From Cliona cf. orientalis (Eukaryota; Porifera; Demospongiae; Clionaida; Clionaidae), in the NCBI GenBank assembly GCA_963930775.1, contig OZ005692.1:4450135-4514134 (forward strand): DNA of 64,000 nt, written 5' to 3'. The notes under the pieces were generated by a model. The model did no database searches. It saw nothing but the letters and a program-made list of their open reading frames with translations, and was not told the origin of the DNA. Position numbers and translations under genes: made by a program. Positions 1-11,880 of this stretch are shown here, piece after piece; position 1 is the stretch's first letter, and each line of letters opens with the position of its first letter.

Positions 1-2080
1 ATATTTGCTAGCACCTCATCGAAATCGAGCGACACAGACTCCAGTTCCTGTTCAATGTATGGATGCCGATAGGGCGGAAAACGATTCTGATTTCAACTCT
101 ATAACTGAGAAATCCTAATGAATCTGGACTCAATGACGTAAGACGAGGACACATCCTCTTCGATGCTAACATTAAGCAGTAGCAGTAGCGAGTCTGATAC
201 AAAATGAAATTTGGGATATATCGCCAACAATCAGGGCCGGAAAACGGTCACCATAACGCAGGCAGAACTCGTACTATTTCGCATTTTCACCATTAAGTTT
301 TGTTCCAGCTAACATTCCGCTTGCCCAAGAAAGCAATGTATACATTGCTGTATTTTCTGCTTTCCTTTTTTTCTTTTCTGTGTTAACGCTGGTGTGTATC
401 ATATTATGTGGTGACGGGTATGGTATTATAATACCCAGTCCTGGTGACAACCCACATGTGGATGTGGCAGGCCAGGGGTAAGGTATTTCTCTGCCTGGAT
501 TACACATTTACGTAGCTGTGGTACTATGTGGAGGAATCGGGCAAGGATTTGTGTCCAGTCACACCCATCGCTCACTGGACTTGGTAGTTCATGGAAGAGG
601 CCCAGGTCCTGGTTCATCTTTCAGTCTCTAACCTCGCTGTTGAGAGAGCTGTTGGTGAAACATGTCAAGGCAGATCTGAAAACTAAGGGCAGTGGAGTAG
701 GAAGCAATCACGTATTGCAGGGGCCACCGATACAAATTGTGGGTGTGGCTTTGATTACTGAATTTTATGACCACAATTATTCTTTTGTAGAGGTCATAAT
801 AATCAGACTGTTACGAAGAAAGTCTGATATAATATGATAAAAATTGGAAGAAAACATGCACAAGGGTTCTGTATTAAGCCTGATTATTGGAGGGGCCAGG
901 CCCCCCCCCCCTTCTTAAACATTGGGGGGGGGGGGGGGGGGGCCAGTGGCCCCTCTGGCCCCCCTGGTTCCTACTCCACTGAAGGGGTTGTTGTGTCAGT
1001 ATACTGCCATGCATGACAGTGGCAGCCGCTGAGTAGGTGCGAAGGGCTGTGTGCCTTATCAAGATGTGGGTGAGGTAGGAGAGCTCTCAGTGCTGACCTA
1101 TCATATGTGAGAATTCCCTGGGAGTGTCTTGCTGTATCCAAGGGTTTTCCTGGCACATCTCAAATCGATCATTGGGTTCTTGGTAACTTAACAATATCCT
1201 GTGATTTGTAGTTCTTGGCATTAGGTTAGTCAGTGTGGGTGGGGCTGGGTTAAGGTGTCTTGGAGGCAGAAAGACGATCATCCTTCCTTTGGGTGGTTTT
1301 CTGGGTAGTCCAGGAAAATTAAGGACTAGCTACAGGGTGATGATCAATTCATGTGCTCTTTAATTTCTGAGGACTAGCTTTGATTGGGATTATGATCTGC
1401 TCATGGGTAGCTATCCCTTTGAGTATCTTTACGTCACCCCTTGCAAGTGTCATCACGTTCATCATCTGAGTCAATGAATCATCATTGGTCTGTTATACAC
1501 GCAATATAATAGCAGCTGCATGTGAATTCTTTGAGATGAACCTAACACCAACAGAACCTGGAACATTCGTCTAGTATGTTGGCCATAATGATGGTCTGTT
1601 TACTTGGAGGTAGCTGTAGATGTGCTGGTGATGTCCCTGCCCCATGCTCCACCCCCTTTCCGAATGTGTGAGCGTTCCTGAGCTTGGGAGTCCATCAAAT
1701 TTTAATCTTAGCATGAGATTAAAGGGTCACAAAGCTAAGAAACAAGCTTTATTAATATGGACATTAGGACTGTCGGCTATAAAGGCTAAGGTGAATCAAG
1801 GTTGATGAAACACCCAGAAGAAGTGTAATGTCATGTAGCTGGTTCAGAAGTAGCTAGTATTGCACTAGGACTCTTTAGATTAGCTCATGATCAGCAAGGA
1901 ATTGTTTAATCATGAAGGAATCATGAAAGTTGCAATTACAACTGCAACTTATACCTGGCCTAGTGATTTCACATAGCTATAGTGACAACGTTTATAACTG
2001 CAGCTACTGGCTATTTAAGTAGATACGGTATGCCTCAAAATAAAAAAACACTTTTTTAACATAAAGACATTTAAGTATTG
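1..2080. other. Gene-poor AT-rich stretch
   Basis: No reading frame here has codon patterns or splice context that I can support. Short open frames exist on both strands but look random. The only structure noticed is the C/G homopolymer pair near 901-942. Confidence 0.5.
901..942. repeat. Poly-C / poly-G pair
   Basis: A run of 11 C (901-911) is followed after 12 bases by 19 G (924-942). The two runs could pair as a hairpin or form a G-quadruplex. Runs like this recur at 14504-14528 (G25) and 50175-50192 (C18) and are likely places for length error in an assembly. Confidence 0.85.
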
Positions 2081-2251
2081 TCATTCCAAGATCATTTTCT
2101 CACGATATTTAATTACTCTGCCAACCTTGACGTATCTGAACACAGCTCCAGGTAGTAATAGAAGAAAGAGCACCAGCAGTAGTATGATTACTATCAACCA
2201 CTTGTTTCTTTCCAATACACTTGTATATAGCAAACTCTTCATCACCATCAT
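2081..2251 (-). CDS. Possible 56-aa single-pass membrane protein or exon
   Basis: An open frame with several Met codons at its start runs to a TGA and encodes about 56 residues. It has a polar, basic N-terminus, then about 20 residues made almost only of L, I, V and F ending in PGAVF, then a basic tail rich in K and R. This is the profile of a single transmembrane segment with a positively charged side. No relative is recognised. No acceptor or donor sites clearly mark it as an exon, and a leucine-rich stretch can arise by chance in AT-rich DNA, so it is a low-confidence call. Confidence 0.25.
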   Translation of the reverse strand: MMVMKSLLYTSVLERNKWLIVIILLLVLFLLLLPGAVFRYVKVGRVIKYREKMILE

Positions 2252-2533
2252 GTATCAATGATAATTACTACTGTTTGAGGACAACATATAAGCAGCGATA
2301 ACATAACACCATCACATTTGTACTTTATGTTGGGTATCAATCTGTTCCATGCATTGCACCGTAGGTATGTGCTCTTTGTTTTGTCCAGATTCACTGAGTA
2401 AAGCTACGAAAACTAACACTACAATATACTTTGTGTCTCGATCCATGCAGGCAAAGGCGGTGTAGGTCATTATCTAGCTACACACAAAACACCATAGCAG
2501 CTGTTTCTCTGCTCATTTAAACGTAACACTTAG

Positions 2534-2634
2534 TATGGCATTCCAACACTGACAAAATTGGCAAGCTCAAATATATGATCAAACTTTGATCATATATTTG
2601 AGCTTGCCAATTTTGTCAGTGTTGGAATGCCATA
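2534..2634. mobile_element. 101-bp perfect palindrome with 6-bp direct repeats
   Basis: Arms of 50 bp (2534-2583 and 2585-2634) are exact reverse complements around one central base (C2584). The ends read TATGGC...GCCATA. The hexamer ACTTAG flanks both sides directly (2528-2533 and 2635-2640), as expected for a target-site duplication. It is too short to code for anything, so it is read as a minimal foldback/MITE-type insertion. The perfect arms imply recent origin or gene-conversion-like repair. Confidence 0.8.
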
Positions 2635-2640
2635 ACTTAG

Positions 2641-4120
2641 ACCGCGTAGATATTGCAGCAGTTTTGATAACCATGCACATCCACAATAAGCATGTAGCTA
2701 GTCTGTTGGAGCTCTTGGCTTTGCCTACCTTGACTACACACACTCTCATAATTTATATCCCATTGCTATGCTGTTGCTTAGTGCAATATTAGCCATACTG
2801 CACTGATTACAGTACACAGGGGAAGTTCTACTCGTTTAGTATGTCAGAACCATCCTTGCAACAATGAAGAAAACGGGTGCCTGGTCCTGCAAGTTCCACA
2901 AGAATTGCCTTTCGTGACCTGTGGTTTGGCTGACGTCACTTATCAAGTGCAGAAGATGGTATGTAACAATCATCTTTCAGTTTCAGCGAGCAATCATGTG
3001 TTTGGTGACACCTACTATCATATGCATGTGAGAAAAACGTTGGTAGCTAGTTGTCTACCAACATGGATATGGAGAGCACAGGACAAGGATTGTTACCGAG
3101 GGAAACACTCTTCGCATCTGATAATAATAGACATTGACAAGACAGTTATGTATTGTCGCAGTGACAGTAACTAATATTAAAGCTAGTGGCAGTTGATATG
3201 ATTATAGTGAATTAAGTTCAGCAATCTAGATACTCTTAGACTATAGATTTCTTTGCTTTTAATTAGTGTCTTACTTACTGATAATTACTACAGTTCCCCT
3301 TGAAGTTCCTGTTGATCACGAGCTAATTGCTCATACTTATCAGTTTTCTCTGAAGGTTATCATTTTTATTCTGGCAGTGTCAATAGAGCTACACGCATAG
3401 CTATAATGTCATGTATAATATTATGTATTATAGTACAGAGTGATATAGCACTCGAGAGTCTATGATGATTGTGTGGCTGAAATAGACTGGCAAATTCTTA
3501 TGCAACACTTAGCTACCAGCCTTAATTGCTAGCTACCTAAAATATAATAATTTGTTCATAATGTTCACTGTGGCAGCATAGAGGCATGACACTTTAACAC
3601 TACCTAGTGAAGGCCATCTCATGAACCATTAGCTTGACTCTGAGACGTCAAATACTGCAAAGTTGACTGACCAAATCCATTAAAGCTATACACTTAGTGT
3701 ACAGTTAATGCTGCTACTCTGTATTACAGTAAGAAGGTTAATACATATAGGGCTGACTAAATCCATTGAAGCTATATTATACGCTGAGTGTATACGGTTA
3801 ATGCTGCTGCTCTGTAGAAGATTAATGCATAGGAAGTTAAGGAAGTGATGCAAGTTTTTAAGAAGCACAGTTCTGTACACTTATAATGGACTTGGTCCAT
3901 TTACTACAAATTATTAAGGGTTGAATCAATGATTGTGTCTTCGTAATACTACTTGCACAGGCAAGGGCACTTTGAGAAATGGAGATCTGCTGTTCTCTTG
4001 AAAGCTATTGACTACCATTTTCAATCATGTACATGCATCTATTACAGTAACTGCTTTTATGGCACAAAGTCTGACACACAGAGCACGTACGTCATAAGGG
4101 AAGCTGAGCTGTCTGCTCTG
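2641..4120. other. No gene recognised
   Basis: This is AT-rich sequence. A related repeat pair of about 85 bp appears at 3675-3735 and 3757-3815 (both contain AAATCCATT-AAGCTATA and GGTTAATGCTGCT). No coding signal was found. Confidence 0.5.
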
Positions 4121-4124
4121 CTAC

Positions 4125-4130
4125 TATAAA
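4125..4130 (+). promoter_or_regulatory. TATA box of the small secreted-protein gene
   Basis: TATAAA followed by AG lies 101 bp before the ATG at 4226, with the TTCATTGATTCAGCGA region 30-40 bp downstream as the probable start of transcription. Confidence 0.6.
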
Positions 4131-4225
4131 AGTGCTGAATGAAATTTGAATTTTCATTGATTCAGCGATACTCCCATCATCAACTCATCCAGAACAAGAA
4201 GCATCAACACTGATCGACTGGCAAA

Positions 4226-4928
4226 ATGAAAGGTGTTACAATGATTTTCATCGCAATGCTGGGAACTGCAGCATTTTTCATGAGTGCAAATGGACTATAT
4301 CAACCAGACAATGATGCAAGTGAGTTCAAATCTGTACTAATTGTACTGTAACAGTGCATGGAACCCAAAAGTTTTATTTGATATTCAATTATATATCCAT
4401 GCAAACTCTATGTTTACTAAAATAACAATGATAAACCCTATTGCAGCTATACGGACATTCGGTGTGAGTATGGGCGGTTCTCGAACCCTGCACCTGATTG
4501 GTCCCGATGGTGAAGACACTACTGTGTCTCTGCAAGATCCTTCTCAAGATCAGATGTCCGCTGACAAAAAGCTTGCCTACCGTGCAGCATACACTGGAGA
4601 CTTGCATCAAAGTGGGCTGGGGAGTATCTTTGTCAACGTAAGGGAAGTGCTTTCATGCGATGTTGGCGCTCCAATCTGCACCATCTTCACCTTTGAGGAT
4701 GATGGATTCAGAAAGGGGAAATCTTGGCTCCAGCTTGGTGAAATAGGAAACGATGTCAGGGTGTTTAGCTCATCAGAGAATATCCCAACGTACGGCTTGG
4801 CGGTCCAAGACTGTCCCGAGCTTAACGAGGAGTGTCTACCGACTAAGATGGAAATAAAGGTGGTGTGTTTCTTGGACCCAGCCGTCTGCCCGAACGCAGC
4901 CAAGGTTTACCGCTTCAATGGCCAGTGA
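4226..4928 (+). CDS. Secreted six-cysteine protein, two exons, unknown family
   Basis: Exon 1 (4226-4319) encodes a signal peptide: about 23 residues with a hydrophobic core ending near SANG. It ends at a GTGAGT donor in phase 1. Exon 2 (4447-4928) follows a TTGCAG acceptor and ends at TGA; the product is about 191 residues. The mature part has six cysteines, spaced as SC..., PIC, DC, EEC, VVC and AVC in its second half, and it has no membrane segment. A TATA box lies 101 bp upstream and an AATAAA (4990-4995) lies downstream. I do not recognise the family. The fold looks like a compact disulphide-bonded extracellular domain, possibly defensive or matrix related, but that is only inference. 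Exon 2 is bracketed by a 71-bp inverted repeat. Confidence 0.75.
4353..4423 (+). repeat. Left arm of inverted repeat inside intron 1
   Basis: This 71-bp stretch starts AGTGCATGGAACCC. It is about 95% identical to the reverse complement of 5204-5275. The two arms enclose all of exon 2 of the secreted-protein gene and its poly(A) signal. Confidence 0.8.
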
Positions 4929-5203
4929 ATCAGGAACAGTGGCAAGAATGCAGGCTAAACATTGACTTAATTTTGAACTTATAGGCTACAATAAATGCTC
5001 CTTAATTTAGGCCTAGGATAGTAACAATCACATATATTGAACACAATCTGTAAACTTTTGCATTGAATTTGCCTGCATATTATACATACAGCCGTACAGT
5101 AGAATTTTAATAATGGACCCTCCAAGGAAGGGACACTGTACGTTAGACCTCTCTAGTCTCTACTAAACGATATAGTCCTATACCGCTTGGTACAGTACTT
5201 TGT

Positions 5204-5275
5204 AATTTTAGTAAACATAGAGTTTGCATGGATATAATAATTGAATGTCAAATAAAAATTTTGGGTTCCATGCAC
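5204..5275 (-). repeat. Right arm of inverted repeat around exon 2
   Basis: This is the reverse-complement partner of 4353-4423, differing by a few bases and small indels. Together they mark either two related insertions or one about 920-bp mobile unit carrying the exon. Confidence 0.8.
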
Positions 5276-5277
5276 TC

Positions 5278-5428
5278 TCCAGCTAACAATTATTTTCTCC
5301 ACAAACTACACACAGATGAACTTTGCATGTTAGCTAGCACGTTGAAGTGCTTGAAACAAACTATCATCTGATTCAATAAATTGTTGCATATAGGTCAATA
5401 CATTAGCCTACCTAGTTTGTCAGCCTAG
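5278..5428 (+). repeat. Segment shared with 56090-56255 and 29500-29600
   Basis: A block containing ATTATTTTCTCCACAAAC, then GTTGAAGTGCTTG and ACAAACTATCATC, recurs in the spacer after the POMP/multi-TM copy ending at 55570 and, more diverged, at 29500-29600. It points to segmental duplication of the gene family with its spacers. Confidence 0.75.
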
Positions 5429-5646
5429 TCCTTAAATCTTCAAACATCTGGATAATGTACATGCTCCCTTTTATCCAAAAATTTCGACTGCTCAGTAAGA
5501 TTCTCAGGATTACCCCAGTTAAAGACCAGAATAGAACAGGGGATAAGAATGCTGCTGAGCTACAGGCTCTACCAACTTCTACTGAGGTGGATATTGACCT
5601 TCGCGAATCTCTTTTAGAGAGTACTGAATCACAAGCAATCGCTTAA
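5429..5646 (+). pseudogene. C-terminal remnant of a POMP/multi-TM gene
   Basis: The last about 70 residues of the family are present: a cytoplasmic tail with PFIQK, RITPVKDQ, AAELQALPTSTE and a final DLRE-LLE-TES. It closely matches the tail of the copy ending at 55570. All upstream coding sequence (repeats and membrane module) is missing. The join to the preceding spacer block occurs at CAGCCTAGTCCTTAAATC, a string also found in the full copy at about 55358, which suggests recombination at short homology. Confidence 0.85.
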
Positions 5647-6085
5647 CAGATTTATTGAAATGCTCTTTTAAAGTGAACAAACTTATTTATTGTGCTGCTA
5701 ATTTATAAATGTGCATGATAGTTGTGCTTGTTTCTAGTAAATGAAGATTTAATGTAATCACTACCATAATAGATTGTCCTAATAATTATTAAATTTTTAG
5801 ATTCTCAGTTTATACAGTATACTCAACATTCTAGGTGTTAATAAATAATAATTATTTAGTATGAATAGCAGGCGTATGAAGGTGTCCCAAAGATCCATAT
5901 CATATCAAGGCAAACTCACGATTAAGGGCCTTGGGAATATTATTTTACTATTATTATTATAACAACACTGCAGCTAATAAAGTTATATAATTATCACCAT
6001 TGTACCTATTAAAACAGGTCATCTATTACAAGCGAAGTCAGAATCTTCACTAAGAAAGAGTCTCATGATTAAAATTATTGCTAGC

Positions 6086-7245
6086 ATGGAGTGGCATTGA
6101 TGGTGTTAAAGATTCTAATCGTGATATCGTCTCTCTCTTTCTTTGCCAAGATATATTCTTCAATGTCCATGCACATGAATTATGTCAACCGATTTGGAAG
6201 TGAGAGAGCTTCTGAATCACCATGTTCAGATGTGCAAATGCCCTGTCTCACTCTCAATGAGTATGCCAGTAATTCAGATGAGTATTTGTTAATAATACCG
6301 GATTCTATTTTTATCCTGGCATTCACAGGCTAGAATTCACCTTAAATTTGGTGAATCTATACAATTTTTCATTCCTGCATGCATGGGCTGGCCTAATGGT
6401 GATCAGGTCGTCACTATGGCAGTAGATTCTTCAGTGAGTAATACTTGGAACGAGTCATGGAATATTGAAATATTTTCAATTAGGTTCTTCTTGTATGGTA
6501 ATTATTTTTATTATGAGATTTGAACATTCACAATAATTAGTATGTACGGCTGCCCAACATATCCAATTATGGAAGCGGGTAGCTACAGTGGATGTAGCTC
6601 AATTATCAGTGAAAGAAGTGTGCTTGGTTTAATAGTTCCATGTTCATTGGAATAAATGGGTTTCTTGGTGCAGTGCTGATGATGTATGCATCCAATATTA
6701 CTTTCAGAGGTAATATTATGTTTACTGACAGTGCAGCAGTTTCTGGAGGCAGCATCTACTTGACTCATATTAATAGTATATTATCCTTGAAGGGAACTAG
6801 TCTCTTTCAAAATAATACTTCAAATTTCAGTCAAGAGCGGATGATGAACTATAGGAAAATACTATCATGTAGCAATATCAACTCACAGAGGGAAATAAAA
6901 TTACCGTTAATATATAATAATACCTCTAATGGTAGCGGAGGTGTAATTGTTTGCAATAATTCAATTTATTATTATTCTAATTTCACTGGTAACATTGCTG
7001 AATGGCATGGTGGAGCGATAATGCTAAATACCTGTAGACTTAACATAACATTCAAGGTAACACTTCATTTGTTGGGAACAAAGCGTATGAAGGTGGAGCT
7101 ATGCTACTTCAAAATACGAATTCAAGTGTTAACGGAAACCTATTTCTGAACAAAAATCTAGCTGATTTGGGTGGAGCACTATCAATTATAGAAGGAAACT
7201 TCATTATCAAAGGTTACGCTCATTTTGATAGTAACTATGTAATGT
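6086..7245 (+). pseudogene. Truncated POMP-repeat gene, copy A
   Basis: The ATG at 6086 sits after a leader (6010-6085) that matches copies B and E. The family N-terminus can be followed (signal-like segment, SERASESPCSDVQ, PCLTLNEYASNS), then the conserved N-terminal globular part and the first GGSIYL/GGVIVC/GGAIML repeats. Several frameshifts break it: one is right after the fourth codon and another is near 6300. Homology stops near 7245, so the later repeats and the membrane module are absent. It is a decayed copy, not a functional short gene. Confidence 0.8.
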
Positions 7246-9020
7246 CGCACATATTGAGGGTTGCCTTAACCTCTTGAATGACCAGGCACTCACAAACCAC
7301 CAAAATGGAATCAGAACCTGCTGATGTCCCAACGGTGTTTATGGCCCTCACTTCCCTCACAATTGCATCTAGACTCTGTTGACAAAGAAATTAAATGCTC
7401 AGTAAATACAAACAGTTGACACTAACACCACAGTTGCATGCATGTAATTTTGTATGTTGTTTTCATGCATTTATTTACATGATGTATTCTTATCTTACAT
7501 AGGTAAAGCAAGTACTGTTTCTGTATAGATTTCATACAAGTTGATGTTAGTTAATTAATCTCCATCTTAAGAGAGGCCTTATAAACAATGATCAAGCATT
7601 CGAAGTTAGTAACAAATTTTTCCATCAGTAAAAAACTATAACAGTGGAAGTATTAATTTTTGTACACTAATGTATGCATCCATTTACAATATTTTAGCAT
7701 ATTGAAGTGCTTTTCAGCTTGTGTCCCATGTCCATTAGCTCTACTCAGGTGAGAGTGACAACCTTAATTTACAATTTGAAAGGTTAAGAGGATAGCTACT
7801 GACCAAGTAGACTTTCTCTTTCAAGTATTGTCCTGTTAAGTGTGATTAATTTTCTCTGTGAAATAAGAGTGTGATATCTTCTCTAAGAATAAATTATGCA
7901 CGTATGATTAGTGTTAGCTAAAATCTCCAAATGTGCTACATACCCTGCTGACATGGAGTCTGTAGAGACTGTAGCTTAAAGCTAGCTCAGAGACGCTGCA
8001 GTTTTGTTATATGCATGTTGTTACACAAATCCATGTTACACAATTAAAATTCTCACGGGTTAGTGGGCTATATGTGTTTAGTGTCCCACTGCATCAGGGC
8101 ACAAAGAGAGAACATTTTGAGTTGGTTAGAAATGGCTTCCGGTGACCATTTCTGCTAGTAGCTACAGACAGACAAATGTAAGATTATATTACAATGGTAG
8201 CTTTATGGGATACTTGTCTTATCCCTATAAGTATAATATACATTGTCTTCTACTGTAAGTTGAGATTGTTCAATGATCATTACACTAACTCAATGGTGAC
8301 TCTAGACTGGTTGGCGTACGTATAGGAGTTTGTACAAAGAAATTTTAAAGTTTCACTTTCAAAGTGGAGTTAAGGGCTTAAGGCCTCATTTGTATCTCCC
8401 ATATTATGTTGGTATAGCTAATGCCATGCACACATGTTATTATACAGCCTGGGCATAAAACATAGAGTTGCCTCCTCCTAAAAAGTCTAAGTGGCCGTAA
8501 TGGATAACATTGATTCCTGAAGCATGCTCTATTGCTGTCTCGAGACCGAACAAGTTAGCTTCCTCTTAATCTCATTTCTCTGCTACTGTCTCATTCATAT
8601 ATTGTCCAGAGCTAGTATGATTACTGTCTGTGTTAGTGGGCTATAAATGTGTTTAATGTTCCACTGCATCAAGGCACAAAAAGAGAACATTTTGAGTTCC
8701 CAATGGTTAGAATGGCTCTCAGTGGCCATTTCTGCTACCACAGACAGACAAATGTAAAATTAGTACAATGGAAGCTTTATGGGATACTTGTCATTTCCCT
8801 ATAAGTATATATACACATTGTATTCTACTGTAAGCTTTGATATATAGTTTAAACATTTACTCAATGGTGACTCTAAACCGGCCGGTTGGTGTAAGTAAAC
8901 ATTACATTACTTATGTAGCAGAGTACTAAAAGCTTCCACTGGATGTTGTATAAAGTGGTGGAATAAGTGATGGAACATTTCAAGCTTTAACTTCCTTGAA
9001 AATGACATCTGATAACCACT
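7246..9020. other. Non-coding spacer with a duplicated block
   Basis: No gene is recognised. A block of about 270 bp at 8058-8330 recurs at 8632-8900 in the same orientation, recognisable by TTAGTGGGCTATA, GAGAACATTTTGAGTT, TTTATGGGATACTTGTC and TCAATGGTGACTCTA. The copies differ by substitutions and small indels, so the duplication is not recent. Confidence 0.7.
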
Positions 9021-9023
9021 AGC

Positions 9024-9031
9024 TATATAAA
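9024..9031 (+). promoter_or_regulatory. TATA box of the knottin-type gene
   Basis: TATATAAA lies 106 bp before the ATG at 9130, almost the same spacing as in the secreted-protein gene at 4226. Confidence 0.6.
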
Positions 9032-9129
9032 GTCAATAAGTATCAGTCATATGTGACATAAATTTTGCTGAGAACAATAATTTAAACTCTATGCCAAAAT
9101 CATCCAAAGGCTCATAGTATCAGCTTGCC

Positions 9130-9999
9130 ATGACTTCTGCAGTAAAACTCTTTGCTTTTTACTGTGCTATGCTACTTCTGATTACTACTATCTCTGCTGG
9201 ACCAATTGAATGGTCAAGTAAAGAAACAAAGAGCCTGTCTCAACACCAGCTGGAAGATAGTGGTGGTAAGTGAAAGTTGTATGCTTGGAATATAATAAGC
9301 TTGAAGTTTAAGTGACAAGCTTCACTGCCGAAAAAGAGGGCGATGGCTACAGATTTACTGTTGTTACAGTGACCTTTAACAGTGACAAGTAGTGCAAATA
9401 TTTATGAACAATGATGATAATCTAAATTGTGGTGGTACTCCTATTGTGCAGGCATGTACTGAGGTCAAGGGTTAAACTGCAATTTAATTGTGCTAAGCTT
9501 GACCACATCAATTACTAGGCTAGTAGGTGTTTGGTTGACGATGTTAGTAAAAAATAATGCTTAGCTGTCTTTTTATTTTAATGGGTAATAGCTAAATGTT
9601 TACTATGGTATGCTATAGCTAGTGACTTTTACTAGGCGGTAAGCAACAAAGTTTAGTATAATATAGTATTATATGACTTCATCCTAGTGTGATTTTTTTT
9701 TTGTATAGCTTTATCTTTAATAGTATTAAAGTTAAAGATCTCTTCCTTTATCTCCCTACTACTGTACTGTACAGAAAACACAATTTATTCAGTGTGTACT
9801 TTGTTAATAATCCATTTTGGACAATACTAGTCTTGTATTTTTACAATAAACAATTATTCTGTTTTACTAAACAGGTGAAGCGTGGACTGAGTCATGTGTA
9901 AAACATGGTGGTTCTTGTTACTATAAAAGATGTTGTGCTGGATTGACCTGTTACACTGGTGAATTTGGCCTCTACATATGCTGGAAGTTCTCAGGCTGA
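9130..9999 (+). CDS. Secreted knottin-type cysteine-rich peptide, two exons
   Basis: Exon 1 (9130-9265) encodes a signal peptide of about 23 residues (core FYCAMLLLITTISA) and the start of a polar propeptide, and ends at a GTAAGT donor. Exon 2 (9875-9999) follows a CTAAACAG acceptor and encodes the rest up to TGA; the precursor is 86 residues. The C-terminal 35 residues contain exactly six cysteines in the pattern C-x6-C-x4-CC-x4-C-x9-C, the hallmark of inhibitor cystine knot (knottin) peptides, followed by WKFSG. Knottins are known from sponges (the asteropsins). They act outside the cell as protease inhibitors, channel ligands or defence peptides; which applies here cannot be told. An AATAAA lies at 10250-10255. 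The call rests on the cysteine pattern and the clean gene structure. Confidence 0.8.
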
Positions 10000-11878
10000 A
10001 AGCAATGCCAATACTTTAAGACTATTAAGAATGACTGTTGATAATTAATTTCTTTCCTTGGACAATAATATTATAATAATTATGACTTGAATCAATCAAT
10101 ATTAGAACACTGAAACTGTACCAAACAATCAAGAAATTCACTAGCTGCATGGTATATACCATGGATTACATTAATGATGGTATAATATTATCCATCATTT
10201 TAAACATAATATTATGTTTGTGTATGTGCATGTGTGTCCAGGACATGATAATAAATGAAATTACTAATGCTGTCTTTTTGATTGCGTAGGTGTTTGTTTT
10301 AAATTAGCTCTTTCCCTAAGAATTGTGAGCTATATTACATTGTGCTAAATAAATCAGACTACAAGTCGTATACATAAAATCTTCAAAAGCTCATTTATTT
10401 AGCTAATAAAAACAGTTAAATGAAAGCAAGTAGCTAAAACACAGAAGGTAAGAGATAAGTGATAATAATACACTATGAATGCCAGTTTATATCTCGGGCC
10501 ACAGTCCTAGCTGTGAATCTGCAACATTGCATGTAGTGACGAAATGGTTTGCGTGAGCTGCCAATTATCGACACATGCAGCAACTTCCAATTGGAATGTC
10601 TTAAGATTTTGGCTGGGCACATTATAATACAAAGGTTATAGCTAAAACAGTATAATAATATGGAATTAGCTATTTCTAAAATCATTCACAAAACACTGCT
10701 GTAGCCAGCTAGCGATTACTGCTATAAAAATTAGCTATACTGTATTACTTTGTCATAAAATACAAGAATCCTGGCTTGGTATAGCTATTCCAATTTCAGA
10801 ACAATAAAATTTTGCTTTAGCAACGCCTATTATCATAAACAGAATATACAGACTGCCTATGAACATACTTTAATGATGGTGAAGCCAACTGGGGTGATGT
10901 TGTAAAAGCATGCAGTGGCTATGAGTCCTATCAGAAATAAACGTGTCACCAAACACATAGCAAAAACCTATTACCTTGATTATAACAACATCGTAAAAGA
11001 AGAATTATGATGGGATAATCATTAGCTACATTGTATAGAATTCCCGTAATGATAATTTATTACTTTGATCATTAGTACCCTCCCCCCGGCCCCCCTCCAC
11101 ATATGAAACGATTACCACATCTCTAGCTAGTAGTTGCATTGTGTATCGCTATGGTACCGGTAAAGGCTCACTATGTATGATAATATTATTGTACATAAGT
11201 GGGTTATGCGTGGGTATTTTGTTCAGTTATCACTACTGGAAGTTTAGTATTTGAAATGATATATGAATTAGTCCATTTTCACATAATTTGAAATGTTTTT
11301 GAAAATTGCTAGACTTTTTGTGTTTTAATATCCTTTGAAATGCTGTTTGAATAGTACTGTCTTTCTCTTGTGTTTTGATTTGAAAAAAAAGATTTGAATG
11401 ATATGTGAAATAATATGTGCATAGTATTTGAATTATTGTGCATGAATCAAAAGTCATTTCCATAATGATAATCATTAGTAAGACTTAATGTATAATGTAT
11501 ACAAATTATTATGGACATACACTGTCAGCAGATGATGAATAATCATGACATGAAGATTAGTCTACAAGTTGAAGGTGGCTTAAGTTAACAGTTGTCTGTT
11601 AATTATATATAAGTTAGCACATGTCCCAGGCCAATCATCCATAAGTTGCATTGCTACATTAACCTGTTGGGAGAACCCCAGTGTTCCTCAGATTCCTCTG
11701 GCGATAGCTACCCCGCTGGATGAAGCAGACTGATCAGCAACAGCACTAGTGCTGGCACCATCTTCCTTTCTGATTTATCTCATTTCCAGAGAAACTTGTC
11801 ATTTTTCTGTACACAAAAAAATCAACCAAGTCATAATAATTACTTTTGATATACGTATAATAATTATGCCCTACTGTA
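10000..11878. other. No gene recognised
   Basis: AT-rich spacer. 10250-10255 is the likely poly(A) signal of the knottin gene. The phrase GCCAATTATCGACA at 10560 echoes the terminal repeat of the element at 11881. No coding signal was found. Confidence 0.5.
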
Positions 11879-11880
11879 TA

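Noticed and set aside
2905-3174. 89-codon plus-strand frame
   Set aside because: No motif, no signal peptide, no splice logic and ordinary AT-rich composition.
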